Notes: generated by a model from the letters alone, not told the origin. A DNA stretch of 64,000 nt from Liquidambar formosana (GCA_039720395.1 CM077824.1:18375046-18439045), one strand, 5' to 3'. Shown: positions 11,820-23,583, counted from the first letter of the stretch. Numbers and translations are program-made.

Positions 11820-12021
11820 GAAGTAGAATGAGTCTTGCGCTTGGATAGAAAACGCCTAGATTAGTTAGAAAGAGTCTTGCCCTTCTGAAATCTCTAGTAA
11901 TGTAAACTTGCTTTACAAAATAATAATAATAATAATAATAATAAAATAATTGTAATAGACGTCTTGCAATAATAATAATAAAATAATTGTAATAGACTTT
12001 TTGCAACTTACTAGGCTAGTG
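11820..12021. repeat. Diverged repeat with (AAT)n, partner 14768-14865
   Basis: 'gagtcttg...ccttctgaaatct...gtaa...gtttacaaaataataataata' occurs on both sides of the LINE (11873-11945 and about 14800-14865). This suggests the LINE landed within or beside an older short tandem duplication. No coding content. Confidence 0.5.
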
Positions 12022-12031
12022 AAAGGAAAGT

Positions 12032-14748
12032 CAGGCCTTTGTGGATGGGACTTTTCTGAGGGTATTAACTATACTTTCTTATCCTTGATTCCCAATATTG
12101 CTGGCCTTCAAACCCTAAATCCTTCATCATTTTCGTCCTATTTCCTTATATAATGTGACTTACAAGATTCTCACTAAGGTTATTGTAGATTGAATTAGGC
12201 CTTTACTTCAAGAGTTAGTTTGTCCTCTTTAGGAGTAGTTTTGTTCCAAGTCAGCATACAACGGATAACATCTTTATTGCTCAAGAACTCGTGCATACTA
12301 TCCTAGAAATCCAAAAGCAAGACTGGTTATATGGTCTTTAAAATTGATTTGGAGAAGGCTTATGACAAAGTCAGGTGGGACTTTCTTCAACAAGTTTTGT
12401 TTGACTTTGGTTTCCCTCCCCCCCTTATTGATCTTATCATGTTTTGTGTCTCCTCTTCTTCCATGTCTGTTCTCTAGAATGGGGAGTCACTTTCAAATTT
12501 TAAACCTAAGTGTGGTCTTCAGCAGGGTGATCCCTTGTCCCCTTATCTATTTGTCCTTTATATGGAGAAGCTTTCTCAACTTATATCCCAAAAAGTTGGC
12601 CTCAATGTTTGGAACCCTGTCAAAGCCTCTATGCAAGGTCCAGCTATCTCCCATCTTTTCTTTGTTGATGATTTGCTTCTTTTCTGTCAAGCTTCCTTAA
12701 TTCAAGCTAATGTGGTAATGGACACCCTTAATGAATTCTGCCTAACCTCTGGACAAAATATCAATCTTCACAAGTCCAAGATCTTTATCTCCCCCTCTAC
12801 TAACAGGGGACTCCAGCGGCAAATTCAACAATCTTGTCATATCCCTCTTACTTCAAATTTGGGGAAATATCTTGGTATCCCTATCCATCACTCTAGGGTT
12901 ACTAAAAGCACTTATTCTAAGTTAATTGATAAAGTCTAAACTCGTCTTTCTAGCTGGAAAGCTAAATGCCTTAATCTTGCGGGTAGAGCAACACTTATCC
13001 AGTCAGTTACCTCTGCTATTCCTACATATACTATGCAAACTTCTTGGTTGCCTTCCACACTTGTGACAAATTGGATTGCCTTAACAAACAATTTCTTTGG
13101 TCGAGCAATCTAGAGAAAAAGAAGGTGCATCGGGTGGGTTGGAAAAAGGTTATTAAACCAAAATCTACAGGGGGGCTGGGTATTAGAGACACCTGATTGG
13201 CTAATGCAACTCAACTGGCTAAGTCTGGTTGGCAGATTCTTAACACATCCCAAGCTCAATGGGCTCAGATTTTTGAAGCTAAGTACCTGAAGGGATCTTC
13301 CTTTTTTGATCACTCTCCTAAAACCTATGCTTCTTCTACATGGAAAGGTATCTCCAAAAGTTTTAATTATGTTAAGGATGATATTGGTCATCGAGTGGGC
13401 AATGGTGAGAACATTTCATTCTAGTTTGATTGGTGGGTTGGTAATCAACCAATTTTTGAACTTATTGACTGTGACATTGTTGATCATGAGGTTAATCTTA
13501 GAATCTGTGATATTTTGGATCATGAAAGGAGGTGGAACTTGACCCAGCTCCAGACTCCCCACCCTCTCTCCCTCGTTAATCTCATTATGGGGATTCCTTT
13601 ATCTCAAGTCACGTTAGCTACAGACTACTTTACTTGGAGACACTCTTCTAAAGGAGTCTACTCTTCGAAGTCTGGTTATGAGTTTTTATTGTATCAAAAT
13701 CTCCCTCTTAATGGGGGAAGTCGTTGGAAATGGATCTGGGCTCTCAAAGGTCCTCAAAAACTGAAACTTTTTATCTGGCTTTTCCAACATCATAGTTTGC
13801 TTACAAATGATGTCAGATATCATCGTCACATGGCTAGTGACCCTCTTTGTCAACGTTGTGGACTAACTACTAAGGACTCCTTGCATGTTTTACAGGATTG
13901 TCCAATGGCTCAAGGAATTCGGAAAAGCTTTATTTCTCCTACTAACTAGCGTTGGTTGGTTAGCCTCTCTCGTGACTCTTGGTTTAGTGCTAATTTAAGT
14001 AAGTCCACTATCATCCCTCTTTGCTACTCTCACATCCCCTGGACCCTTTTGTTTCTTGCCATCAATTGGAATATTTGGAAATCTAGAAATATGGAAGTTA
14101 TCTTTGGTGCCCCGCAATGTTGTGGAAGTCTGTAGAGATATTTTTTCCATGGCAAATGACTTGTTGACAGGATTTGGGCCCTCTTGTGCCCATACTCCCT
14201 CCCTCCCTCAATATGTTTCCTGGGCCTATCCCTTAGCGGGTTGGGCTAAGTTGAACACAGATGGTAGTTCAAGAGGCAATCCTGGCCCAGCTACCATTGG
14301 GGGACTCATTCGTGATGACAAAGGCAACTGGCGCAAGGGATTTGTTGGCAATATAGGCACCTGCACAAATACAACTATAGAACTATGGGCTCTTCACCAA
14401 GGAATGCTACTTGCTTGGGATATGGGTATTACTCAACTAATTGTGGAATCTGACTCCCAGATCTCAGTGGACCTGATTAGGAATGGCTCCACCCAATATC
14501 ACCAGGATGCATGCCTTATTTCTGACTGCAAAGCCCTTTTGGCCCAAAATTGGAACTGCTCCCTTCAACACACTCTGCGTGAGGGGAATAAGTGTGCTGA
14601 TTTTTTAGCTAATATGGGACATGACACTACTTGTACTTTTCTTATTTTGGAATCCCTCCCTGAGGGACTATGTAATTTTCTTTTTGCGGATCTGGTTGGT
14701 GTTTCTCACCCCAGACTTTGAATGAATATCTATTTCACCAAAAAAAAA
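12032..14748 (+). mobile_element. 5'-truncated L1-type LINE with RT and RNase H, defective
   Basis: A non-LTR retrotransposon fragment. It starts inside the reverse transcriptase (fingers motif SSFRPISLYNVTYKI near 12126) and continues with FKIDLEKAYDKVRWDF (12335), GLQQGDPLSPYLFVLYMEKL (12517) and the catalytic FVDDLLLF (12661). It then has a zf-RVT-like region (13515-13949, C-x2-C near RCGL) and an RNase H (14056-14721) starting LNTDGSSRGNPGPATIGGL with conserved D, E and D positions visible. It ends in an A-tract at 14740-14749. The direct repeat AGGAAAGTCA (about 12022-12031 and 14749-14758) flanks it, so the 5' truncation happened at insertion. Several in-frame stops (for example about 12230, 12477, 12938, 13193) mean it is dead. 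The endonuclease ORF is missing. Confidence 0.9.
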
Positions 14749-15001
14749 AGGAAAGTCATGAAACGTAGAAGTTGAACGAGTCTCACCCAAGATAGAAGGA
14801 AAGTCTTGACCTTCTGAAATCTTTTGTAACCTACACGTGGTTTACAAAATAATAATAATACTCCCCTGTTAAAAAAACTTATTGGCCTCCTTTTCTTGGG
14901 ATGCTTTAAAAATATTTTCATATTTTAAAAGTCAATGATTGTTTTTATTTTATTTTTTAAAATACCCTTAAAAGAGTATTATTATTTTTTTCAATGTTTT
15001 G

Positions 15002-15905
15002 TAGGAGGAAAAGGGTTTGTATGGTCCTAATATTCCAAAAGTTGTACATACAAATTGTGGGTTCATGCACGGTTTGCTTTGCTTGTTCGATGACCATTCT
15101 TGGGACTGCTTTTACGTATGGAATTCAATTAGTGGTGAGTGCATGACCCTTCCCTATTTTGGAAAGCATGTGAAATTTTTGTCGGCGTTTGGGTTTGGAT
15201 TTAGCTCCAAAACTAACCAATACAAAGTGTTAAGGGTCTTTTGTCGCGAGCACTGTGGAGAACTCCTTCGACGCAAATGGCAGGCGAAGACATACACGGT
15301 CGGCACAACTGGCACATGGAGAAGTATGGGTTATGCCCCGTATTATTTCCCTCATGGCGGATAATCTGGCATTTTTCTCAATGGTGTTCTTCATTGGATT
15401 GGGCTTGATGATAATGGTTCCACACTATTATGTGCCATTGACATTGGAAACGCGCGATTCCAAACAATCCCACCGCCCTCTGTTTCATTCTCAGAACAAG
15501 GGAGTGCAAATCATTGGGCAACCATGGGGGGGTAATAGGAGGTTTGTTTCTATATATGTGCTCCTGAGCCTGATTTTCCTCATTCTGTTGTCACAATGTG
15601 GGTGATGAAGGATTATGGTGTCAAGGAGTCTTGGACCAAAGAATTTGTCATTAAACATCCAACATCGGAACTTTTGTGGGCAGAAAGAAGGCTTCAACTA
15701 ATCTCATATTCTAGAAACGAAGAAACCTTAGTGCTATCTGGTCAATCTGATCTGATTTCTTATAATCATAGAACAGGAAGTATGAGAAAGCTAATTGATT
15801 GTGGATTTCGATCGAGGATTGAAGTTTTTCATCATATTCCAAGCTTTCTTTCACTGAAGGACATCGTGATGGGAGAGAGCTCAAAGAGTCAAAGGTGTTA
15901 GATGT
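15002..15905 (+). pseudogene. F-box-associated domain protein, disrupted copy 2 (no F-box)
   Basis: This is a paralogue of 5075-5914. The frame from 15017 reads MYGPNIPKVVHTNCGF and keeps a segment that copy 1 has lost (DDHSWDCFYVWNSISGECM). It then reads to WRSMGYAPYYFPHGG and stops at 15362. The body resumes in the same phase after that stop (SGIFLNGVLHW), is broken again near 15533, and continues at 15596-15901 with KDYGVKESWTKEF and SLKDIVMGESSKSQRC. The F-box itself and any start region are absent, because the duplication begins inside the gene. No function is expected. Confidence 0.8.
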
Positions 15906-16386
15906 CCATTCAAGATAAAAATTTCTTATTCTTAGTTTATTGCAAATTATTAGAACAGTTCCCTTATTATTGATGCAATCAGAACTATTTGAAGGCATTA
16001 TCAATTGGATAACTATTGAAGTTAGAATGTTTGAAACAAAAGCGGCTGTTATGATTAATCAATCTTTCATTTTGAATTTTACCACAGTTGATCTCATTAT
16101 TTAATTTTCAGTACGATGGTATGTTTCAGAGCTGAATGCATATTAGATTTTGTGGTTGAATGAATCATATGATGTGTTAATGTGTATCTGCTAAATTTGT
16201 TCCCACAACTCTGTTCTTTGAGGAGGTTATTTGGATCCCTCTTCCATATAAGCTGAAATAAAATTTACTCAACTTTTCTCGGGTCCATGTCTGCTGTTCT
16301 GGTTGGGAGTGTTTGGCAGCAATTTTTTAGGCTTGGAGATTTTCCAATGTTGCTAAAGCATCTGCCATTAGTGGCCTGACTTTAAG
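15002..16386. repeat. Segmental duplication, copy 2 (partner at 5075-6358)
   Basis: The right part (15905-16386) matches the F-box 3' flank. The final ~80 bp match the antisense end of the RLCK coding sequence, but no further kinase exon follows. This copy is therefore derived from the 5-6 kb locus. Small indels and scattered substitutions separate the copies. Confidence 0.85.
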
Positions 16387-16458
16387 AAAAATCATCATCA
16401 TATTAACTTGTCATTTATTAAACCTAATCTTTTAAAAAGTACCTTCCCCTGTTTAATA

Positions 16459-16731
16459 CTCCTTCCGTCCCACAAATATAGGCCATGTTTGACAAAACAC
16501 GGAACGTAAGAAAAGGCCATCATTGTATTGACTTGTCATTTATTAAACTCTATATTTCTAAAAATACACTCACCTTTTTTGTATTGGATTTTGTGTCAAA
16601 AGTAAATATTGAAATGACAAAGGGTAGTAAGGAAACTTCAAAAAATTATGATTTGACTTTTCAAAGTGAACAAACATTTTGGAACAAAAAAAAAGTAGCA
16701 AAAATTGCCTATCTTTACAAGACGGAGGGAG
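16459..16731. mobile_element. Stowaway-type MITE
   Basis: The ends are CTCCTTCCGTCCC and GACGGAGGGAG, inverted, flanked by TA on both sides. This is the signature of plant Stowaway (Tc1/mariner) MITEs. At 273 bp it is non-coding. Confidence 0.85.
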
Positions 16732-16739
16732 TATTGAGT

Positions 16740-17066
16740 TTTGTGTAGAAAGTAATTATTAAAATAATAAAGGGTAATATAGGAAAGCTAAAAAAATTTA
16801 TGATTTGACTTTTTGGAAGGGAAATGCTAGTTAGCCCCATACTTTGCCTTACACTTTACTTTGCCTATGTGGATTTAGTTTTGTTTCAATTTTTAGGGTT
16901 TAACCATATTAATGGGTCCTACAATTTTATTCCCCTTATTCTCTCATAGTAAGCAAAGTGTAGGGCTAACTAGCATTTTCCTTTTCAAAATAAATGAATA
17001 TTTTGGAACAAAAAAAATTAACAAAAATGGCCTATTGAATCTTTATGGGATGGAATAAGGAGAGTA
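16740..17066. mobile_element. Second, decayed Stowaway copy, split by another MITE
   Basis: The interior repeats the first copy ('aaaatttatgatttgactttttgg' then 'aaataaatgaatattttggaacaaaaaaa'). The end 'gggatggaataaggagag' is a worn terminus. It is interrupted by the MITE at 16817-16984, so it is the older of the two. Confidence 0.6.
16817..16984. mobile_element. 168 bp MITE nested in a Stowaway copy
   Basis: The inverted ends are AAGGGAAATGCTAGTTAGCC on the left and the complement of AAGGAAAATGCTAGTTAGCC on the right. They extend to 'actttgc' in both arms. No open frame. The family is not assigned. Confidence 0.75.
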
Positions 17067-17069
17067 AGA

Positions 17070-18460
17070 TATACTAATAGGGTAGTGCCTGCTATAGGTA
17101 GCAACTAAATACAATAACAAAAGACAGCAACTAACGTAACATTCTTTAACAAACAGCCATTAGCACTCCCCTGATTATCATGATATACCAACTTAGTATG
17201 CCATATCAGTTGCTGTAATTGGTTGTTGTATGTAGCTTTTTTTATATTAAATTTGTTGAAGTTTCATTTGGATATCGACCCTCAAACAATTCACTTCATT
17301 TGTCAAATGACAGGAGTGCCCCATTGGCACTTTGATGTGGCACGCTGTGATTTGCAACAGGCTCAACCTTATGGACAGGGAACCATTCACATGAAAGACA
17401 GCAAATGCCAAAAATCTAGAATTCTAGCTAGGTTGATTTTGATTTAATTAATGTAGGAGGTGGGCGGGTGCATTCCCACACCTGGTGAGAGGTGCCAAAA
17501 CATCCTTATCATCACACTTAAAACAAAATAGTTTCATATTTGTTTAAGACCACCCAAAATAAATAAATAAATAAATAAAAGAAAAAGACCACCGTGAGGC
17601 TAGGGTGCCCCCATAAGTTAACTACCACGGGTTCTCCTTTTAACTAGCTAGTGCTCTTACCGCATAGATTTGGTACACGTACTCATCTAGTTTGATATGG
17701 CGCGCCATCTATGAGTTTCATCAACCAAAAATTTGAATGCTAAATATACATATTAGCATTTGATTATGCACGCGCATTCGAGTTATACAGTTGAGATGGA
17801 TTACCCTTAGCCCTAGCTTGTTGCTTATTAGTGGTATCCCAGTGGCCGGGTTGGGTTTAGGTGATTGTATTTTGGGTAATGCTATATATATATAGTAACA
17901 CTATAATACAGCACCTAATGTGGCAATAAACTTTTGTAATAGGTGATATTAAATAACTTAGAAGGTATTTTTGTCAACCAACTCATACTACGTCATGTGC
18001 TGTAACTAGCTAGTAATTAGATATTGTAATTAGGTGCAATTTATAGCATTTCCTTTTTTATTTTTAGGGATTGACTCTAGCTCCTCCAACGTAACAAAAG
18101 AAAATAGTTGAGATGGGTTAATTAGATACTGAATTAATATCTTATGGGTTCACATCCAGTTTTAGACATTTGTAATTATAGTTTAATTAACGTGACTGCT
18201 AATATGGCACGCGACAATAGGAGACCTTCTCTTTTTATTGAAATTTCTAATTACTTCATGTTTGCTCCCACATCAATAGACACATAAATTTGAACAAATG
18301 AGTTGGGCTATATGGCATTGTCAATGAAATTACTTAATTATACTTCAAGAATGGACGAAATTGATACATTAAATGCATGTTACACTCACTCATAATGACC
18401 ACTCTCTCTTTATATCCTCTTACATCATTTGTTTAGAGTCCCTCTCTCCCTCTCTCAACA
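17070..18460. other. Intergenic DNA upstream of the VQ gene
   Basis: I see no gene. Around 17878-18058 a short inverted pair ('gggtaatgctatatata' and 'tatagcatttcctttt') with 'aatacagcacctaatg' in between may be a small MITE. The rest is AT-rich with an (AAAT)n run near 17555-17580. The open frame 17223-17447 has no recognisable family. Confidence 0.4.
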
Positions 18461-18629
18461 TGGATGTAACTGGAAGCAGAACAAGACAACCCATGAATAG
18501 TTAGCTGCGTGCCCTGAATGCCCTTCTACCTCATATTCAATAAAATACTATACGAAATTCTTGTCCCTCAAACAAGCCAAGCCTCATGAATTGACCAACA
18601 AACACGGCTTCCATGTAAATACAAATCGT

Positions 18630-18712
18630 AGCATTTTCCTTGATGGGTCATAACAGTGACTTGGAAAAGAAGCATTTTCTTTGATGGGTTGTAACAGTGA
18701 CTTGGAAAAGAT
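18630..18712. repeat. Two-copy tandem repeat in the VQ gene 5' flank
   Basis: The block 'agcattttc(c/t)ttgatggg(t)...taacagtgacttggaaaag' occurs twice in direct succession, about 41-42 bp each, with three or four differences. It lies about 250-320 bp upstream of the VQ start codon. Confidence 0.8.
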
Positions 18713-18867
18713 AGAGGGAGGGGATGCAAATATGATATAAGTTGGTGGGTGGGTAGGGATTCCTAGTTTCATATTTAATTATAGAATGAACATCATTTTC
18801 AGCATCTTTATGTCTTCTGGTTTGTTCCCTTTCCACATCTTCCTCCATCCTATTACTTCATAGGTCT

Positions 18868-18882
18868 TGATATTTATATAGC
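18868..18882 (+). promoter_or_regulatory. Candidate TATA box of the VQ gene
   Basis: 'TATTTATATAG' lies about 75-85 bp before the ATG at 18954, a normal plant spacing for a TATA box with a ~50 bp leader. A W-box core (TTGACC) occurs at about 18590, which would fit the WRKY-linked regulation common in VQ genes. This is inference from position and motif only. Confidence 0.4.
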
Positions 18883-18953
18883 TCTTAGGATCCTCCGCTT
18901 GAGCAGTGAAAGTGGAGGTGAATCCGAGGCCGGTTTTGAAGTTTTTGAAAACC

Positions 18954-19511
18954 ATGGTGAAGAGAGTAACCCAAGCATCACTTAAAATATCTAAGGACGA
19001 GAAGAAGCAACTCAACAGTTTGATAAAGGTGTTAAGGCCCAAAGTCTACATCACAGACACCTCAAGCTTCAAGAAGCTTGTTCAAGAGCTAACAGGCAAT
19101 GGAAGCTGCAGCACAAATACATCAACCTCTCCACCACCAACTTATAAACCAGAAGCAACTAAGGAAACTCCAGCAGTTATAGATATAGAAGATCATGGAG
19201 TACCTGAAAGCAGCTTGGAGCTGTCCGATGATTCAACAGAATCATGTAACCTGCAGACATCTTCTAATGATCATGATCATGAGCAGGCATATTTCATCGA
19301 TGAGACAAGGCAAGCATGGGAAGATACATATTTTGATGATCAGTTGGCACTAGAAAAGTTATCGGCAAACCAACATGTGGACTTGTTAGCGTATCAAGAC
19401 CTCGAGTCATGGCTTTTAGATGTGGAGCCATTTCCTTCATTTAGTTATCCTCAGATTGAGCAACAGATCGGCATACATGACTATGACTTATCTGGGCTGC
19501 TACAAAGTTGA
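18954..19511 (+). CDS. VQ motif-containing protein
   Basis: VQ proteins are plant nuclear cofactors that bind WRKY transcription factors, and sometimes MAP kinases or calmodulin, to tune defence and development. The VQ core FKKLVQELTG is at residues 39-48, within a basic N-terminal region (LRPKVYITDTSSFKKLVQ). The C-terminal half is acidic and Ser/Thr-rich. It ends at TGA after LSGLLQS. I start at the ATG at 18954 (context aaaaccATGGtg); the frame is open for 17 codons upstream but has no earlier ATG before the stop at 18900-18902. The product is 185 residues, intronless, and of usual size for the family. No close paralogue is present in the window. Family assignment is firm; the specific partner WRKY is unknown. 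Confidence 0.93.
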   Translation: MVKRVTQASLKISKDEKKQLNSLIKVLRPKVYITDTSSFKKLVQELTGNGSCSTNTSTSPPPTYKPEATKETPAVIDIEDHGVPESSLELSDDSTESCNLQTSSNDHDHEQAYFIDETRQAWEDTYFDDQLALEKLSANQHVDLLAYQDLESWLLDVEPFPSFSYPQIEQQIGIHDYDLSGLLQS

Positions 19512-21140
19512 TTAATCAACCATTGTAACACAAAAAGGAAAAACCACTTTGTATATATCGCTGGATCCTCTATGTATCTATCCCATGTGTATTTATTTGT
19601 ACAGAGGACAGACCAGCTAGATATGGTCATTAACCAGTGTAATCTATAGCTAATTGTATAATTATGTTCCCATCGATCCATCGATGCTCTCCCTCAAACA
19701 CTATTTTTTTTTTTTTTTTTTTTCTTTCTGGGTTCGTCCTCAAAGCATCGATCAAAGCAAACGATCGACTCTAAATATATTTCGTCCCTCAAACTCGTGT
19801 CTATAGAACATTTACAGATATTTAATATTTGATCTGGGTAATGGAATAGATATTAATTTCTTCAATAGAGCTGTTGTCGAATTGTCCTAGGCCTCCTGTG
19901 TGTATCTCATAATAAATAAACAGTCTTTGTAATATTAAACGTATTCTAATGCACTTTTGTACATATTAGGGTGCATATGAAAAATTCTACTTGTGACTCG
20001 TATTTTTCAAAACTAATCATTGGATTAAAAAACTTTCTCATGTAAGACATTCAGCCAAAAAATCAAGTTAATTCAAAACTAATTACTATTCGATCCGAAA
20101 TTTGCATTTTCTAATCCAATTGTTGATTTCGTAAAATATGAGTATATATGTGTCTCACAGGTACAGTTTTGGAGGTGCACAGATATTAAAAGGAATGAAT
20201 ATATAAATAAATAAATAAATAAAACAATATAAAATTTGGCCGTCTGCCAAGCTACTCAGATCATAATCATTAAGCATACTTTTCCATTAAGATGATTAGT
20301 TATGGGTTAAGGCACATGTGGCTTACTGCTTAAAGAATGCCTCTCAGGGATTATATGGTTTTGATCAAGAAATTTATGGTCTTTGCGTTGTTATTATGAC
20401 GTATGTGTTGAAGCCATATCAAGAAAGAATAAATCAATTAAATATATGTACAGATTTTATCTTTAAGATCTTTAGTATCTTCACAAAAAATAAATCTTGT
20501 TAAGTGATGGCCATTCAGGTTAATTAGTAATTAGTAAAGGAGGTGAATATATAGTAACCAGAAGCTTATGCATGTACATGAAAAAATTAGTAGGAAATCT
20601 GATCCTAATGGTTGGTTAATTAGAAGAAAAATATGGATGCAGCATAAGATAAAATCAAAAGAATAAAAAAAAGTAAGTACTTCAAAAAAGAACAATTAGA
20701 ATTAGTAGACTTAGCAAAAGCTAGTGAAAAGGATATGGTACCAGAACATTTCGAAAATGATCGAGTCGAAAATGAGTAAAGAAAATGAGAAAAGAAAAGA
20801 GAGATGTTGATACGAAATTACTGTAGAAGGGAACTACTAGTCCCTGTTGAATACCGATCGACATAATTAATTAAAGCATTACAATAACAACTTGCTAAAA
20901 TTTATGTCAACTCAATTTTAATAAGTCGATTAGTTAATTGCAGTTCAAGAGCGAGAGTAAAGACTCATAAATTTTATTTTTGTAAAGAACCTTATGCGAG
21001 TGCTAACCCTGTTCTTACCCTGAGCAAGAAAAATAAAATAAAAACCCTAACCAGTTGAGGACTATTAACCTAGGTCTACGCGAATTGTAACCTTGCATGG
21101 CCATATAAAGGGTCAGCGGCCCAACCCATGTAGCTCTTCT
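19512..21140. other. 3' flank of the VQ gene and AT-rich intergenic DNA
   Basis: A T-tract of about 20 bases lies at 19705-19724. Between about 19968 and 20185 a diverged inverted pair ('ttgtgactcgtatttttcaaaactaatcattggatta' against the complement of 'aatccaattgttgatttcgtaaaatatgagt') suggests a worn MITE. The rest has no gene; the open frame at 20318-20503 shows no family signal. Confidence 0.4.
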
Positions 21141-21149
21141 TGATTAAAT

Positions 21150-21547
21150 GGGAACGGCTATTGCAACCCTCCATTCCTATAAGCCCACCCCCCATCCTTT
21201 AGGTTTTTAAGATTTTATGCAAAATATAAAATGTTTTTATGAAAACCGGCTATGGTGTCCACTAAAAAACATCATTTTAAACAACTTTGCAGAAGAAAAT
21301 TTTTTCAAAATCTATCGTTTAAATATACTTTTTAGCCATTTATAACTTTTATTTCATTTTTCGCCAAAACGTCTACCTAAACGATAGATTTTGGAAAAAC
21401 TTTCTTCTGCAAAGTTGTTCAAAATGATGTTTTCTAGTAAATATCATGGCCGGTTTTCATAAAAACTTTTTATATTTGCATAAAACCTTAAAAACCTATA
21501 GGATGGGGGTGGGCTTATAGGAATGGGGGGTTGCAATAGCCATTCCC
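21150..21547. mobile_element. Foldback MITE (Mutator-like), sister of 8710-9103
   Basis: The ends are GGGAACGGCTATTGCAACCC and, inverted, GGGAATGGCTATTGCAACCC. A perfect 9 bp target duplication TGATTAAAT flanks it (21141-21149 and 21548-21556). The 398 bp body is nearly palindromic and shares its 'caaaatctatcgtttaa' core with the copy in the kinase intron. Non-coding. Confidence 0.92.
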
Positions 21548-21599
21548 TGATTAAATTTGAGTTGAAATTCAGTTCTTTTTTAACTTTTTTGTGTGGGGT

Positions 21600-21790
21600 G
21601 GTTGGTTAGGGCTTGGTAATAGAGGGGCTAACCTTATTAGCTAGAGGCCTTGAGTGGAAGCCGACGTGGTAATTTTCAAAGTTTAGATTCATCCCATTGG
21701 GGTTTGTAACCTTTTGCTTGTTGGTCTAGTTGGTGTTTCCACCCCTAGACCTTCATAAATATATTAAAGTATCTTCTAATTTGCACCCAA
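21600..21790 (+). mobile_element. Possible LINE 3'-tail fragment
   Basis: 'ggtctagttggtgtttccacccctagaccttcataaatatatt' resembles the 3' end of the LINE at 14690-14740 ('gatctggttggtgtttctcaccccagactttgaatgaatat') and ends in a short A-run. No open frame remains. Confidence 0.4.
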
Positions 21791-21895
21791 AAAAATATGT
21801 GAATAAATAAATTTTCACGACAATCGTCTTTATACTCTCGGTATTCATGGCCATTACGAAGCAATTAATCAATATGGTATAAATTTTCTTATTAT

Positions 21896-22194
21896 ATACT
21901 TTCTCGGTTCCTAATTTACCGTCTCCTTTGAAAAAATACGTTTTTTGGAAAACTCTATTAAATGCTTTCATATCAATATATATGTTTTAACATTCCAATT
22001 TTGTTTACCTTTATAATAAAATAAAATAAAATGACATTCCAATTTTATCCTCAAAGTATACAAAACATTAGGAAAAGATAGTACTTTTTAAGGATATTTT
22101 AGGAAATGAAATAAAAAGAATCTTTGACTTTTGGAATGTAACAATAATTTTGAGACATTCCAAAAAGAAAAGGATATCAATAATTTAGGAACAG
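21896..22194. mobile_element. Decayed Stowaway-like MITE
   Basis: 'tactttctcggttcctaatttaccgtctcc' on the left is inverted on the right as 'ataatttaggaacagagagaata'. The ends are imperfect and flanked by TA. About 300 bp, non-coding. Confidence 0.6.
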
Positions 22195-22295
22195 AGAGAA
22201 TACTCCGTATTATAAAATATGAAAATATAAAATAATAAAGCTATAAACAAAGAGCTACTTATCAAAATTTTGTTGTAAAGAACCATCAACGTCGT

Positions 22296-22368
22296 GACTC
22301 TGTGGCCCAATGGATAAGGCGCTGGTCTACGGAACCAGAGATTCTGGGTTCGATCCCCAGCAGAGTCG
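22296..22368 (+). tRNA. tRNA-Arg (anticodon ACG)
   Basis: The 73 nt gene folds into a complete cloverleaf. The acceptor stem is GACTCTG/CAGAGTC with discriminator G. The D arm is GCCC...AATGGATAA..GGC. The anticodon stem CTGGT/ACCAG has loop CTACGGA (ACG, read as ICG). The T arm is CTGGG TTCGATC CCCAG. There is no intron. A CAA motif just upstream (about 22287) and a T5 run at 22370-22374 fit plant Pol III initiation and termination. Confidence 0.96.
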
Positions 22369-22374
22369 CTTTTT

Positions 22375-23583
22375 CCTGCTCATTCAGTTTTTTTATTCTT
22401 CTTCTGGTGAAGATAAGAGGGTGAGGAGTGATCGCTGGGGGTGGGAGTGCAGGGATTTATCTAATCCTGGTACATTCCATCCACAACTAGACCATAGCAG
22501 TGAATCACCATATCAAATCAAATGCAAAAGACCTTCTAATTAGAATCCAAAATTTGTCCTAAAAACAAAATCCAAGATTTCCAAGTTTTCTTCAACTCCA
22601 AACGTTTCATAAAACCATAAAGTTTTATCCTATTGTATGCTTCCCTTTTTGCAACCGAAGAAAGAAAAAAGTGATTCCCAGCTACATATATTCCAAGGAA
22701 AGAAAAAGTGATTCCCTGCTACAGATATTCCTTGTTCTTTTTTCTTTTTCTCTTTTGGCTTCTACCAAGCTACTTCTATTGTGGTCATCCCCAGTGTGGT
22801 CGCCTGAAATTCTGTCAAGTCTTCTTCCTTTTTGAAAATGATTGTGCCCCTGTGGTTCAATATACGTACGATCATGTAACAGGAAGCAAAATGCTCATCA
22901 TATGGACCCATTTTCTCTAAATAATACCACTGATTATCATTCTTTACTATTTACACAAAGAAGGGAATTTTGTCAACTTAAAGATGATAACAAATTTATT
23001 ACCCCATTCCATTCCTCACTAATTTTGGTGTTGTAACTTGCTCGTTCATGCTTGTAGCACGTGCATTTTTCTCGTTCGTGGTTTTAGCAGCCTATAAATC
23101 TATTTGGGGCTTACTTAACAACTAAATAATTCATATGATTTCCAAGCTCCCCACCCTAATAATGCTTAAATTAGAGTCATTTTCAATGTCAAACATGAAT
23201 TGGAATTCTTTCATTTTCACAATGTTTTCAAACACCCATCCCCTAATGCTTAAATCAGCTGGCATATAATTACAAAAGGAAAAAAGATAAACAAGCAGGT
23301 GAAATTGAAATAGAGCTTGCTTATATAAAGTAGCTTTCAATTCATTTAGAGCACTAGCAGCAGGATGGAGAATGCTTTATATAACCAGATGATGTAGCAA
23401 ACTTTTTTCTGATTTAGGAACAACAAGCTGATATATATCAACCTCCACAGAGAGGCAAAAGAAAACCCAACAAGGAATTGCATCAAACAATTCAAAGAAA
23501 CAATCAGGTGAAACAGGAAATGTATTGAAGAAGCCAAATTGAAAATGAGTTATTTAGCAAACAATGAAAGCGACCACCTCACG
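22375..23583. other. Intergenic DNA between tRNA and hydrolase gene
   Basis: No gene was recognised. A short direct repeat 'cagctacatatattccaaggaaagaaaaagtgattcc' / 'gaaaaaagtgattccc' occurs around 22663-22715. The side next to 23584 is the likely 3' UTR of the minus-strand hydrolase. Confidence 0.4.

Noticed and set aside
18906..18953. Longer VQ protein starting at 18906
   Set aside because: That codon is GTG; the first ATG in frame is at 18954 and has good context.
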